Shown here: in pieces, positions 16,235-26,700 of the stretch
How positions within the stretch are numbered: the first letter of the stretch is position 1
Layout of the letters: each line of letters begins with the position of its first letter
Origin: Massiliimalia sp050943535
GTDB lineage: Bacteria > Bacillota > Clostridia > Oscillospirales > Ruminococcaceae
Direction of reading: 5' to 3'
Assembly (NCBI GenBank): GCA_050943535.1
Contig: JBMNPJ010000011.1
Location: 1 to 64,000, forward strand
Length of the DNA: 64,000 bases
Position numbers and translations under genes: made by a program
Notes under the pieces: model-generated
The model's database searches: none
Seen by the model: only the letters and a program-made list of their open reading frames with translations
What the model was told of the DNA's origin: nothing

Positions 16235-18071
16235 AGGTTAATGGAAGCCGCAGCACAACGCTGGTAAAACATTTTTGTTTGCTGTAGACTTTCAGTCCAT
16301 AAGATTCTCCCATGGAAAGTTTTAATCGTTCATTGATATTCTTTAATCCAATATGGGAGTCCATTTCTCCCTTTTCAATGGATTGATTGAGTTTTTCCAA
16401 TTGATCTTCCGGAATGCCGGCGCCGTGGTCAATTACAGAAAGAAGCAGACAGTCCCGTTTCTTTCGGATAGAAACATAAATTTTCTGGGGCTTTTGGCTG
16501 CGTTTGAATCCATGAATAATGGCATTCTCTACAATTGGCTGTAGGGTCAGGTGTACAATATTGCAGCACAGATATTTTTCTGAATCCGGAGAAACTTCCA
16601 GATGAATCTGATATTGTTTGGTGTATTGAATCAGTTTTAAGTAGGAGCGCACATGTTCCAGTTCGTCGTAGATAGACACCAGTTCCGAGTTGGATTTGGT
16701 ATTGTAGGAAAGCATTTTGGAAAGCAGAAATACTGTGTTGCTCACCTTTCCATCTTGACTGTGGCATTGCTTTTCTAACCCTAAAGCGTTCCAGCGGATA
16801 ATGTCCAGCGTGTTGTACAGAAAGTGGGGCTTAATCTGCATCTGAAGTGCCTGCAGTTCTGCCTTTTTGCGCCGAATCTGTTCATTTTTCTTGTCCAGCT
16901 CAATGGCAAGCATGGAATTTACCAGCTTGCGGATTCGCTGCATCATAAATGAAAAAGCATCTCCCAGCTGCCCAATTTCATCATGATATGGATCTTCATA
17001 TTCAAAATCCAGGTCTTTTTGACCAGCTTTGTGAACACTTTGGTTGAGTTTGGTCAGCGGGATGGAAATGCTCAAAGAAATCATAATTGCCAGCAGGACA
17101 GAGAGAGTCGTAATCAGCAAAGTCAGTGTGACGCTTCGCTGCTGGATATAGTATAAATGCTGAAATGCCTTGCTGGAGTGCACTACAGCCACAATATACC
17201 AATCTGAAATTTGGGTGTCTGTATAAAAAATCAGGTATTTTTCCCCATCAATCTGATCGTAGAAATTGCCCTGGCTGTTGGAAAAGGAGGAATGCAGAAC
17301 ATATTGGTAAATAGCGGGATTAGAAGTGGCATAAGAATTCAGAGTTGTAACAAAACTCTCTGAATTGTACAGGAAAAAACTTTCCCCGTTTTCCTGGTTG
17401 CTGGTGTACAAAGACTGGAATAAATCCGAAGAAAAAATGGCAATCAGATGTCCTACAAACTGATTATTGTACTCTAACCCAATACATAGGGTAATGTAGT
17501 TGGAAAGGTAAATGCGGGGCTCAGAGTAGTAAGAAAACAGATACCGCTGGTTTCCAGCACTGCTCCATACAGGGGAAAGCCGATTTTTTTTAGTATCCGA
17601 ATAGTAGCTGGTTTCTTTTAACAGTTCATAATCACATTGGATGGTTGCACCGGTTGCGGTAGCAGGTCCCGCATTATACTGCATGGTGGGAGTAATTGCC
17701 ATCAAGTTGAGCAGATAGGGCTGACTTTGACTGGAAAAAGAAGAAAAATAACCATTTAACTTTTCCTGGGCACTTTCACTGTACTGATTTTGGGAAAGGG
17801 ATTCCAGAATATCGCCGTCCAAAGCAATTTGGATGGCGTTTTTTTCTGCGTCCAGAATACGCTGTTCCACGTTTTTGCGTACATTGGAAAGACTGTTGGT
17901 GTAGTAAGAATTGATGTTTTCCTGAAATTGTTCATTGGCTTCGGTATTAATGGCGAAGGAAAGAATAATGTTGGGAATTAACACCAAACAGACAATGAGG
18001 CACAACAGCCGTTTTAAAATACTGATTTTCCGAAGGGGCTGATAAAAGCGGGACAAAATTCCGGAGCGCAT
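16233..18071 (-). CDS. YesM-type sensor histidine kinase, 612 aa
   Basis: Membrane sensor of the two-component pair that typically controls carbohydrate ABC loci in Firmicutes. From the ATG at 18071: transmembrane segment about 14-36, a large extracellular sensor (about 40-305), second transmembrane segment (about 310-335), HAMP linker, the His_kinase domain with phosphorylated H416 in IKPHFLYN, and an HATPase domain with VENAIIHGF, DHGAGIP and GLKNINERL. An in-frame TTG at 18113, three bases after the regulator stop, is an alternative start adding 14 residues. Same operon as the response regulator. It probably senses the sugar or the sugar-loaded binding lipoprotein at 19910. Confidence 0.92.
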   Translation of the reverse strand: MRSGILSRFYQPLRKISILKRLLCLIVCLVLIPNIILSFAINTEANEQFQENINSYYTNSLSNVRKNVEQRILDAEKNAIQIALDGDILESLSQNQYSESAQEKLNGYFSSFSSQSQPYLLNLMAITPTMQYNAGPATATGATIQCDYELLKETSYYSDTKKNRLSPVWSSAGNQRYLFSYYSEPRIYLSNYITLCIGLEYNNQFVGHLIAIFSSDLFQSLYTSNQENGESFFLYNSESFVTTLNSYATSNPAIYQYVLHSSFSNSQGNFYDQIDGEKYLIFYTDTQISDWYIVAVVHSSKAFQHLYYIQQRSVTLTLLITTLSVLLAIMISLSISIPLTKLNQSVHKAGQKDLDFEYEDPYHDEIGQLGDAFSFMMQRIRKLVNSMLAIELDKKNEQIRRKKAELQALQMQIKPHFLYNTLDIIRWNALGLEKQCHSQDGKVSNTVFLLSKMLSYNTKSNSELVSIYDELEHVRSYLKLIQYTKQYQIHLEVSPDSEKYLCCNIVHLTLQPIVENAIIHGFKRSQKPQKIYVSIRKKRDCLLLSVIDHGAGIPEDQLEKLNQSIEKGEMDSHIGLKNINERLKLSMGESYGLKVYSKQKCFTSVVLRLPLT

Positions 18072-18115
18072 GAAAAAGAAACCGTTCCTTTCCTTAAAGA
18101 TTGATGGGATCAAGA

Positions 18116-19615
18116 TTACAGTTTATCTCGGTATTCACTGGGCGTACAGCCGGTATATTCTTGAAATACCCGGCTGAAATGTTTGGGGCTTTCATACCCC
18201 ACAAGGGTAGAGATGTCATAGATTTTAAGAGAAAGATCTCCCAGCATGGATTTGGCCAGTTCCATGCGCAAAGAGGTCAGGTAAGAAGAAAAATGCTGCC
18301 CGGTTACCTTTACAAATAAACGGCTCAGATAGCTGGGGGAAACATACACTGCCTCTGCTACAGAAGAAAGGGATAGGTTATTCTGCAGATGGGTATTCAT
18401 GTATTCCTGTGCGGCATTAATAATGTAGTTTCCTGTATCCTGAGAAGGAACCTGAAGGGTACGGAATGTTTGGTCAAAAAAGTTCTGGAAAAAGTCCAGG
18501 ATGTCCTTTTGGGTATTGCACTGAATAATCTGCATAAAAGCGTCATAGTCAGAAAGGTATTGCTGCTGATGACAGGAAGAGGCAATTTGATTTAAAGTCA
18601 GCACCAGGTGAATGAGACAGGAATAGTCCAGCTGTTCAGAATCACTGGTTAAGGAGATGATATGCTGGATTGCCAGCTCCCGGGCTTTTTCAAACTGCTG
18701 GGAAGAGATGAGGGAATTGAGCTGTTTTTCCATATGACTGTAGGAATTGTCTTCAGGAAGAAGGGTAGACAGCTCGTCATAAGACAGAATGTGCCGGGAT
18801 TTAATATGGCGGTAACGCATTGCCTGCTGCGCTTCCTGAAACAGGGTGGGAATGGCAAAAATAGAGGAGGTAATGCTGCTCATAGAAATGAACAGTTCTT
18901 TTTGGGAAAACAGCGGTTCGCACACCATTTGAATCTGATTCATAAAAATATGGGTTGAGATATTGGTTACCAGACAGCAGGCCTGATTGGCTGAAAATTT
19001 CAGCAAGTAATGATTGGGAATTGAATGGAGAGCACTGGTAATTGACTCCATAGAAATGAAAGGTCGGTTTCCGTCAGACTGAAATAGGATTAAACAGTAC
19101 AGCGGAGAGGTATTTGGGAAAAACTGGGCAAAATTTCGGTGGATCTGTTGGAAAGAAAGAGCGTCTTCCAGTAAGGATCGGAAAAACCGTTCTCTTTTTA
19201 ATACAAACAGGTCAAATTTATGATCCTTTTGAGAGGATTCTTCTTCCAGCTGAAGGGCTAATTTTTTGAACACCTCGTTGCATTGGTCAAAATCAATGGG
19301 CTTGGTCAAAAAATTGATACATCCCAGCTGAATGGCGCGGATAGCAAAGTCAAATTCACTGTATCCGCTGAGCACGACAAACTTTAGGCTGGGCTGAATT
19401 TTTGTCGCCTCAGCCACCAGGTCAAATCCGTTTTCCTCGTCCATGACAATATCAGTTAACAGTACGTCAATGTGCTGATGCTCAATGATCTGCAGGGCGT
19501 CGGCAATATTTTGCACTGCGCCTGCTACTTCAAATCCCAATGCGTTCCAGTCAATAAATTCCTGCAAACCATCCAGTACGGTGCGTTCGTCGTCTGCTAA
19601 TAATAACTGATACAT
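18116..19615 (-). CDS. YesN-type response regulator with AraC output domain, 499 aa
   Basis: N-terminal receiver (residues 1-120) with acidic pair D8/D9, phospho-acceptor D55 in LLTDIVMD and K105 in FLTKPID. A central 270-residue region follows, then a C-terminal AraC double helix-turn-helix (about 395-499; SVAEAVYVSPSYLSRLF and ISTLVGYESPKHFSRVF). The ATG at 19615 has AGGAGG upstream; the longer ORF to 19675 has no ribosome site. It is divergent from the ABC transporter operon and is its probable activator. Confidence 0.93.
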   Translation of the reverse strand: MYQLLLADDERTVLDGLQEFIDWNALGFEVAGAVQNIADALQIIEHQHIDVLLTDIVMDEENGFDLVAEATKIQPSLKFVVLSGYSEFDFAIRAIQLGCINFLTKPIDFDQCNEVFKKLALQLEEESSQKDHKFDLFVLKRERFFRSLLEDALSFQQIHRNFAQFFPNTSPLYCLILFQSDGNRPFISMESITSALHSIPNHYLLKFSANQACCLVTNISTHIFMNQIQMVCEPLFSQKELFISMSSITSSIFAIPTLFQEAQQAMRYRHIKSRHILSYDELSTLLPEDNSYSHMEKQLNSLISSQQFEKARELAIQHIISLTSDSEQLDYSCLIHLVLTLNQIASSCHQQQYLSDYDAFMQIIQCNTQKDILDFFQNFFDQTFRTLQVPSQDTGNYIINAAQEYMNTHLQNNLSLSSVAEAVYVSPSYLSRLFVKVTGQHFSSYLTSLRMELAKSMLGDLSLKIYDISTLVGYESPKHFSRVFQEYTGCTPSEYRDKL

Positions 19616-19646
19616 GGCAAATCCTCCTGACTCATATTTCTTATTT

Positions 19647-19675
19647 ATCATATCAATTTTAAGGGGTAAGGTCAA
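19647..19675 (-). promoter_or_regulatory. Promoter of the response regulator-sensor kinase operon
   Basis: On the minus strand TTGACC (19675-19670), 17-base spacer, TATGAT (19652-19647), about 32 bases upstream of the regulator start codon. Confidence 0.7.
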
Positions 19676-19739
19676 TATTTTGACATTTTGTAAAGATTAA
19701 GTAAACAAAATATAGAACCAAAAGTCAAAAAAAGGTTGT

Positions 19740-19909
19740 TTTCAAAAAATAATTCACAGGTATATAATAATTTTTGCAAAATGGAATCGAAAGAACCGTT
19801 TCTGTTAAATAATAGCGCGCGTGCAGAAAATGGTCTTTGGACACAGAATAATTTGATTTTCCGTTAGACAAAAAACGGAAAGAAATTCAAAGAAGTGAGG
19901 AAACGATTT
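19740..19909 (+). promoter_or_regulatory. Control region of the sugar ABC transporter operon
   Basis: TATAAT at 19763-19768 with a weak TTTCAA -35 at 19740-19745 (17-base spacer), as expected for an activator-dependent promoter. A near-palindrome around AGAACCGTTTCT (19792-19803) sits just downstream of the predicted start and weakly resembles a catabolite-repressor site. A small hairpin (TTTCCGT with ACGGAAA) lies at about 19858-19881. Confidence 0.45.
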
Positions 19910-21265
19910 ATGAAAAAGACAGCAGCAGTTTTATTGGCAGCTCTTTTAACTGCCAGCACTTTTACCGCTTGTGGTTCCGGCAATGATTCTAAAAATTCCA
20001 GCACCGGAGATTCCAGCAGCGACGGCAAAGTAACCTTGACTTTGTGGGAAACCGCAAACAATATCGACGATTTTTATAAAGAAACTGTAAACGATTTCAT
20101 GTCTAAAAATCCAGATATCGTATTGGATACTGTAGTACACGAAGCAGGGGACGGCAGCGAACTGATGTCTGCAATTGCTTCCGGTACCAATCCGGATTTC
20201 TGCTCCATCAGCTACTCCATGGTAGACCGCTTTATGTATGCAAATGCTCTGACCGATCTTTCCGACCGTCTGGAAGCATGGGATGAATACGATAAACTGA
20301 ACAAAACCATGTTGGACATGTTCACCTTGAACGATAAATGCTACGGTGTTTTGAAATCTCAGTACACTATGGCTCTGTACTACAATAAAAAACTGTTTGC
20401 AGAAGCTGGCTTGTCCGCTCCAACCACCTGGGACGAATGGATGAACTGCGCTGAAAAACTGACTGATCCAGCAAAACAGCAGTACGGTTTTGCATTGAGC
20501 TTTGCTCAGTGGCCAGAATGGTGGTTTGAAATGTTTGTATGGGGTGCCGGCGGCGAACTGACCAAAGCAGAAGATGACGGTACTTTGTCCCTGACCTTTA
20601 CAGACCCAGCTGTTATTGAAGCAGCAGAATTCTACCGTGAATTTAAACAGAAACAGGTAATCCAGACCGACTACACTCTGCAGTTGGATGATCTGAAAAA
20701 AGAATTTGCTCTGGGCAGAGCTGCTATGATTATCGATGGTTCTGACGCAGCTGCAATGCAGAACTATGTATCCGCAGGTATGAATCCAGATGATATCGGT
20801 ATTGCTCCAATCCCAGCTGGTCCAAGCGGCAAAGGCCCTGCTTCCATCGGCGGTTCTGTATATGTTATTCCAGTAAACGACGATGAAAAGAAAGTTGACG
20901 CTGCATTTGAATACCTGAAATACAACATGAGCAAAGACGTAATTGAAAAAGAAATTACCAATGATGCAAATAATGGTATTAAATCTTACGTTATGTTCGG
21001 CAGAACCGACATCGACATCAGCCAGCTGTTTGAAGTTCCGGAAGATGTAAAATACACTCTGGACTATGCCGCTCAGGAAGGCAACAGCAGAAGAGAAACT
21101 TACGGTAAAGCTGTTGTAGGTACTTTCTACGGTCAGGCTGTTCAGGACATCATGATCAATGACGATAAAGACATTGAAGAAACCTTCAAAAAATATGAAG
21201 AAGACGCAATGAAGAAAGAAGGTCCTGATTATAACCAAATGATCAAAGACAGCAAAATGGAATAA
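19910..21265 (+). CDS. Sugar ABC transporter substrate-binding lipoprotein, 451 aa
   Basis: Extracellular solute-binding protein of the oligosaccharide type (SBP family 1). A lipoprotein signal peptide is visible: MKKTAAV followed by a hydrophobic core and lipobox FTAC with C21 as the lipidated residue, then a Gly/Ser/Asn linker. Motifs such as VTLTLWE near the mature N-terminus and YYNKKLF fit the family. The ATG at 19910 is preferred to GTG 19895 because GTGAGGAAA lies before the ATG. Codon use is more biased than in its neighbours, fitting high expression. It heads the transporter operon with two permeases. Confidence 0.95.
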   Translation: MKKTAAVLLAALLTASTFTACGSGNDSKNSSTGDSSSDGKVTLTLWETANNIDDFYKETVNDFMSKNPDIVLDTVVHEAGDGSELMSAIASGTNPDFCSISYSMVDRFMYANALTDLSDRLEAWDEYDKLNKTMLDMFTLNDKCYGVLKSQYTMALYYNKKLFAEAGLSAPTTWDEWMNCAEKLTDPAKQQYGFALSFAQWPEWWFEMFVWGAGGELTKAEDDGTLSLTFTDPAVIEAAEFYREFKQKQVIQTDYTLQLDDLKKEFALGRAAMIIDGSDAAAMQNYVSAGMNPDDIGIAPIPAGPSGKGPASIGGSVYVIPVNDDEKKVDAAFEYLKYNMSKDVIEKEITNDANNGIKSYVMFGRTDIDISQLFEVPEDVKYTLDYAAQEGNSRRETYGKAVVGTFYGQAVQDIMINDDKDIEETFKKYEEDAMKKEGPDYNQMIKDSKME

Positions 21266-21306
21266 TTTTTCCATTGTCTTTGTTCTGCTTAGAAAAGGGG
21301 GATCAC

Positions 21307-22206
21307 ATGAATACTGCTGCAGGACCGAAATTAAAGGTATCTTATCAGCTTAAAAAGAAAATGATTCCGTGGCTGTTTGTGCTTCCGGGTATCCTGATTA
21401 CATTGGTGTTTCGTTACTATACCATGATACAGTCCTTTATCTGGTCATTTTTTAACTATGATATTTCTAACCCGCCAGGTACCTTTGTCGGCTTAAAGAA
21501 TTTCCAGAACCTGTTTATTGGGGATGAGTTTAAAAACGCACTGATCAATACATTGGTTTACCTGGTATTAGGTTTTGTGCTTACATTCTGGGTACCCATT
21601 GTTCAGGCGCTGTTTTTAAGCCAGGTGAAAAGAGGACGGAACTTTTTCTCCACCTTATATATTATTCCCGCTGTCATTCCAGGAACTGTTAATATTGTTA
21701 TTTGGAAATGGATTTGGCAGCCGGAATACGGCTTGGCAAACACCATACTGGGCTTTTTCAATCTGCCGGCTCAGCAGTGGCTTTCTGACCCAGCCTGGGT
21801 AAAATTCTGTATTATTTTCCCAGGGATCCTGGGCGGCGGCTTAAACGTACTGCTGTACCTTTCCGCAATCTTAGGAGTGTCTGAAGATATTATGGAAGCT
21901 TCTAAAATTGACGGCTGTACCGGATTAAAAAGCATTTGGTATATGATTTTGCCGAATATCAGATTCTTAGTAAAAATTCAGTTGATTATGTTTACCATTG
22001 GCACCTTGCAGATTATGGATAATATCTTCCAGTACACCAACGGCGGCCCGGCAAACGCTTCCAACTCTGTAGCACTGAATATCTATAAACTCTACAATGA
22101 ACGGTTTGACTACGGACAGGGAAGTGCCGCGGCGATGCTTCTTCTGATTATGGTAGCGATCATTACAATGATCCAGATGAATCTGCAGAACAAAAATGAT
22201 GATTAA
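21307..22206 (+). CDS. Sugar ABC transporter permease 1 (MalF/UgpA type), 299 aa
   Basis: Inner-membrane permease with six predicted transmembrane segments, the first starting at about residue 20 (WLFVLPGILITLVF). The cytoplasmic EAA loop that docks the ATPase is EASKIDGCTGLKSIWYMILP. The ATG at 21307 has AAAGGGGG upstream, so the ORF extension to 21274 is not used. It follows the binding protein by 41 bases and is followed by the second permease. No ATPase is encoded in the operon. Confidence 0.94.
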   Translation: MNTAAGPKLKVSYQLKKKMIPWLFVLPGILITLVFRYYTMIQSFIWSFFNYDISNPPGTFVGLKNFQNLFIGDEFKNALINTLVYLVLGFVLTFWVPIVQALFLSQVKRGRNFFSTLYIIPAVIPGTVNIVIWKWIWQPEYGLANTILGFFNLPAQQWLSDPAWVKFCIIFPGILGGGLNVLLYLSAILGVSEDIMEASKIDGCTGLKSIWYMILPNIRFLVKIQLIMFTIGTLQIMDNIFQYTNGGPANASNSVALNIYKLYNERFDYGQGSAAAMLLLIMVAIITMIQMNLQNKNDD

Positions 22207-22218
22207 GGGGGAAATTTT

Positions 22219-23541
22219 ATGAAAAAACCTTTGAGCAAACGTTTTTCTTTTTCTCAGTTGATCATCACCCTGTTTTTGATTGTATCCTGTGTGCTGGCTA
22301 TCTTTCCGCTGTTTTATGCTTTGAGTTTGTCTTTTCAGGATTCCAATGCGATTTACAATATTCCTCCCAAATTTTTGCCTTCTCAGGGACAGAACATGGT
22401 AATCCGCACCGTTTATGATGAACCGGTTTCCGAAGAAGCACTCAAACAGGATGCAGCAGTGGCTTTGTTTTCCGCATACTTTGAAAACCGAAACAAGGGA
22501 ATTGACAAATATTATGTGCAGGCATCTGTGGATGATAAAGTAATCTTTGAAACAGAAGCACACGACATGCTGCTGCAGCTGGAAATGGATTACGGAACGT
22601 ATAAAAACACCATGATTGCACAAGAAGTATTAATTAGCAATGACCGTTGCCAAAAGGTTATGGACAAAATTGGATATGAATACAATCCGGACGGAATTTC
22701 CAATCCTGGGGAATGGGACGGAAAAGAAAGTGAACTGAGTCAGAACGTAGAAGCACTGTATGCGGCGGACGGCAAATACCAGCTTGCTGCCAATCAGGTA
22801 GATGTCACCACCGGCGAAGCTTCTTTCCTGGCAAAACTGGAAAACTACAAATATTATTTCCAGCTTCCTCAGTATATGTACCAGGATTATCCGTTTGTAA
22901 AACAGTATGGTTTCTTTGCATTCATGTTCAACACCATTTTGACCGTACTGGTAGCTACTGTTTGCCAGATTACCATTCCGGCGATTACAGCTTATCCGTT
23001 GGCAATCCTGTTTTCCAAAAAGCTTGCCAACTGGCTGATGACCTTCTTCCTGATTACCATGATGGTACCATTTGTGTGCGTCATGATTCCACAGTTGGTA
23101 TTGATTAAGGATCTGGGATTGTACGATACCTATGGAGCGATGCTGCTTCCTTGGTTGGTTCCAGCGCCGTTTTACATCTTCCTTTACAAAGGATTTTTTG
23201 AACGGATTCCAAAAAGCTATTTTGAAGCAGCTGAAATTGACGGAGCAGGAGCACTGTACACCTTCTTTAATATCTGCCTGCCTTTGTGCAAACCGATTAT
23301 CTCTTTGATCGCGATTCAGTCCTTTATCAGCGGCTGGACAGATTTCTTCTGGTACTTTATTTCTACCAAGAACATTGATTTGTGGACATTGAACCTGGCC
23401 ATGTACAATATCAGCAATCTGGCGAAAACAAACTTTGTCATGGGTCTTTCCGTGGTAATTATTCTGCCGGTTGTCATTGTAGCTGTTATTTTCTCAAAAC
23501 AAATTAAACAGAGCGTGGTAGGCGCTGGGGTAAAAGGATAA
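22219..23541 (+). CDS. Sugar ABC transporter permease 2 (MalG type) with large external insert, 440 aa
   Basis: Second permease of the heterodimer, carrying the EAA loop EAAEIDGAGALYTFFNICLP near the C-terminal third. The family is normally about 275-300 residues. This protein is about 150 longer because of an insert after IPPKFLPSQ (residue 56) and before the conserved LENYKYYF (residues 207-214), in the first extracytoplasmic loop between transmembrane segments 1 and 2. The insert is hydrophilic, has no membrane segment and no motif I recognise. Reading frame and flanking motifs are intact, so it is not a frameshift artefact. Confidence 0.92.
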   Translation: MKKPLSKRFSFSQLIITLFLIVSCVLAIFPLFYALSLSFQDSNAIYNIPPKFLPSQGQNMVIRTVYDEPVSEEALKQDAAVALFSAYFENRNKGIDKYYVQASVDDKVIFETEAHDMLLQLEMDYGTYKNTMIAQEVLISNDRCQKVMDKIGYEYNPDGISNPGEWDGKESELSQNVEALYAADGKYQLAANQVDVTTGEASFLAKLENYKYYFQLPQYMYQDYPFVKQYGFFAFMFNTILTVLVATVCQITIPAITAYPLAILFSKKLANWLMTFFLITMMVPFVCVMIPQLVLIKDLGLYDTYGAMLLPWLVPAPFYIFLYKGFFERIPKSYFEAAEIDGAGALYTFFNICLPLCKPIISLIAIQSFISGWTDFFWYFISTKNIDLWTLNLAMYNISNLAKTNFVMGLSVVIILPVVIVAVIFSKQIKQSVVGAGVKG

Positions 23542-23612
23542 AAGATCTTTTGGATCTGTATCAGGATTTGACCTTGAGCTGCTTTTCACTGCTGCGAATA
23601 AAACCAAAACCC

Positions 23613-23666
23613 AACAAAACTCGCTTCCGGTCCCGGAAAACACGGACGGGAGCGGGTTTGTTTTTT
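23613..23666 (+). terminator. Terminator between transporter and GH2 genes
   Basis: A long imperfect stem (AAACTCGCTTCCGG... with ...GAGCGGGTTT), loop CGGAAAACAC, then TTTTTT. It may end the transporter transcript or let part of it read through into the GH2-GH38 pair, whose start follows 35 bases later with no clear promoter. Confidence 0.8.
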
Positions 23667-23701
23667 GCAAACATCTTTCAGCATATCAAAGGAGAAACAA
23701 A

Positions 23702-26700
23702 ATGAGACTTGAGCCGTATTACGAAAACCCTCAAACACTTCATGTGGGGACACAGCCGCCCCGCAGCTTTTATGTGCCGGTTTCTGCCGGGGAACCGTTT
23801 GCCTGGCAGGTATCTCAGTCAGATCGGGCCGTGATGCTCAACGGGGAGTGGGACTTTTTCTGGGCCAACAGTTTGGAAGAACTGCCTCAGGAACTTCACG
23901 AACTTTGGGAGAACGGAAAGACAAAACCGATTCCGGTACCGTCCTGCTGGCAGAATTTTGGATATGATCAGATTCAGTATGTAAACACACGCTATCCCTT
24001 CCCGTTTGACCCACCTTATGTGCCGGCAGATACTCCCTGCGGCGTGTATCACCGCACGTTTGTCTATGAATCCCAATTAGAGCAGGAACAGGTTTATTTG
24101 AACTTTGATGGGGTGGATTCCTGTTTTTACCTTTGGCTGAACGATCAGTTTGTAGGGTACAGTCAGGTATCCCATGCAAACAGTGAGTTTTTGGTGACTC
24201 CTTATTTAAAGGAAGGGGAAAATCACTGTACAGTTCTGGTTATGAAATGGTGCGACGGAAGCTACCTGGAAGACCAGGATAAATTCCGATACAGCGGAAT
24301 TTTCCGGGATGTGTACTATCTTCGCCGTCCGGAAACTCATATCTGGGATTACTCTGTTCACACCAGTGTAAAAGACAATGGCAAAACAGCTGGGGTTCAG
24401 GTGGACATGCAGTGGAAAGGGGATGGGCGTCAGCCGGTATCTTACTGCTTTAAAGATCCTTCCGGGAAGACAATCGGTCAGGGAACCACACAGGAAACCG
24501 GTTTTTATCTGGAAGTGGAACAGCCCCTGCTTTGGAATGGGGAAACCCCTTACCTGTACGAACTGATCATGGTATGCGGACAGGAACAGATTTCCCAAAA
24601 GGTGGGAATCCGGGAATTGTCTATTGAAAACCGGACAGTACTGCTCAATGGAAAACCTATAAAACTCAAAGGGGTCAACCGTCATGACAGCGACCCGTTT
24701 ACCGGTGCAGCGATCACCGTGGAACAGGCAGAAAAAGACCTGCGCCTGATGAGACAGCATAACATTAACGCCATCCGCACTAGCCACTATCCCAACAGCC
24801 CATGGATGCCGTATCTGTGTGATGTATACGGATTCTATCTCATGAGCGAAAGTGATATTGAAACCCATGGAACTGCCTGCATTTACGGAGGAAACAACGA
24901 AAAAACCTTTGGACTGATTGCGCAGGATCCTATGTTTGAACAGGCAATTTTAGACCGGGTACAAAGAAATGTGCTGCGGGATAAAAATCATCCTTCTATT
25001 ATCAGCTGGTCTTTGGGAAACGAATCCGGATATGGAGTAAACTTTGAAAAAGCAGGCAGATGGGTGAAAGAATATGATCCTACCCGCCTGACCCATTACG
25101 AGGGAGCAGTACACCAGATGGCCGGCCATGAAAATGACCGCTCCATGTTGGATTTGGAAAGCAGAATGTATCCGCCTTTGGATTTTGTGGAATCTTATCT
25201 CACCGATGAATCCAATGAAAAGCCTTTTGTTTTGTGCGAATACTGTCATGCCATGGGAAATGGTCCTGGCGACCTGGAAGAATATATGGAACAGATTTAC
25301 GCTTACCCGAATCACCTTGGCGGATTTGTATGGGAGTGGTGTGACCACAGTGCGGTAGTGGATTATCAAAAGGATGGCTCCCCGGAATACCGTTACGGAG
25401 GAGATTCCGGCGAAGTGCTCCATGACGGAAACTTCTGCTGTGACGGATTGGTATATCCTGACCGGAGACCGCATACCGGACTTTTGGAATATAAAAATGT
25501 TCTGCGTCCGGTTCGCGTGACAAAATTTGATCAAACACAAAAGACAGTGACCCTGAAAAACACCATGGACTTTTTATCCTGCGACCAGTTTGTACAGATA
25601 AGCTGGGAACTGTCCTGGGACGGCGAAGTGGTTTGTCAGGGTGTGCTGGAACCATTGAGCATCCTTCCTCATGAAGCTGGTACGGTGAATATTCCTTGGA
25701 CTGTGGATTCACAAAAGGACTGTGTGCTTCGGCTGATTTATCACAATACCCGGGAAACTTCTCTGGTTGCTGCAGGACAGGAACTGGGCTTCGACGAAAT
25801 CTGGCTGCATAAAAAACAGCCTCTGTCTTTGTCCTGGACAAAGACAGACAGTCAAAAAGGGATGATTTGTCAGGATGACAGCCGGATTCAGATTGCATAT
25901 CAGGATTTTAAATATACTTTTTCCAAAAAGACCGGTCTGCCGGTAAGCATGATGAAAAACGGAAAAGAATGGCTGACCCGCCCGGTAGAATGGAACTTGT
26001 TCCGGGCACCGACAGACAATGACGGAAATGTAAAGGTTCAGTGGATGGAAGCGGGATATCACCGTACCAGAACCAAAGTCAGAGAGATGGATGTTTTAAG
26101 CGGTGACACTTTGGGTGTTTCCTTCCGCTTGGTCATCAACGCAGATGCGATACAGAATATTCTTTCCCTTTCCGGACAGTGGGTTGTGCTGGAGGACGGC
26201 AGCTTGTCTTTACAGCTGGAAGGAGAACGGGACGTAACCCTTCCGTTTTTGCCGCGGTTTGGTCTGCGTCTGTTCTTAGATCGTTCTTTTGAGCAGGTAT
26301 CCTATCTGGGATATGGGCCTCACGAAAGCTATGAGGATAAACACCGCAGCTGTTATTTTGGAAGATTCTGCACCCATGTGGACAGCATGTGGGAAGACTA
26401 CATCCGTCCACAGGAAAACGGAAACCGGTTTGGATGCCGGAACATGTCTCTGACAGGTCATGGAAAAGAGCTGCTGGCAGAAGGCGGAGAATTTTTCTGT
26501 TTCCAGGCAAGCCGTTATTCCTGGGAAAACATCTGGCAGAAAAAGCATAACTGGGAGCTGAAACCGGGAACAGAAACGGTGCTTTGTCTGGATTACCGCC
26601 AAAGTGGCGTGGGTTCCAACAGCTGCGGACCGGAACTGCTGCCAAAATACCGCCTGGAAGAAGCGAATTTCCAGTGGAACATTCGTCTGAATATTCAAGA

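Noticed and set aside
19789..19803. Catabolite-repression (cre) site downstream of the transporter promoter
   Set aside because: Only the central AACCGTT core fits; flanking consensus positions mismatch, so it is mentioned but not called.
19946..21274. 442-codon open frame on the minus strand
   Set aside because: Antisense to the sugar-binding lipoprotein; phenylalanine- and cysteine-rich nonsense produced by strong codon bias of the real gene.
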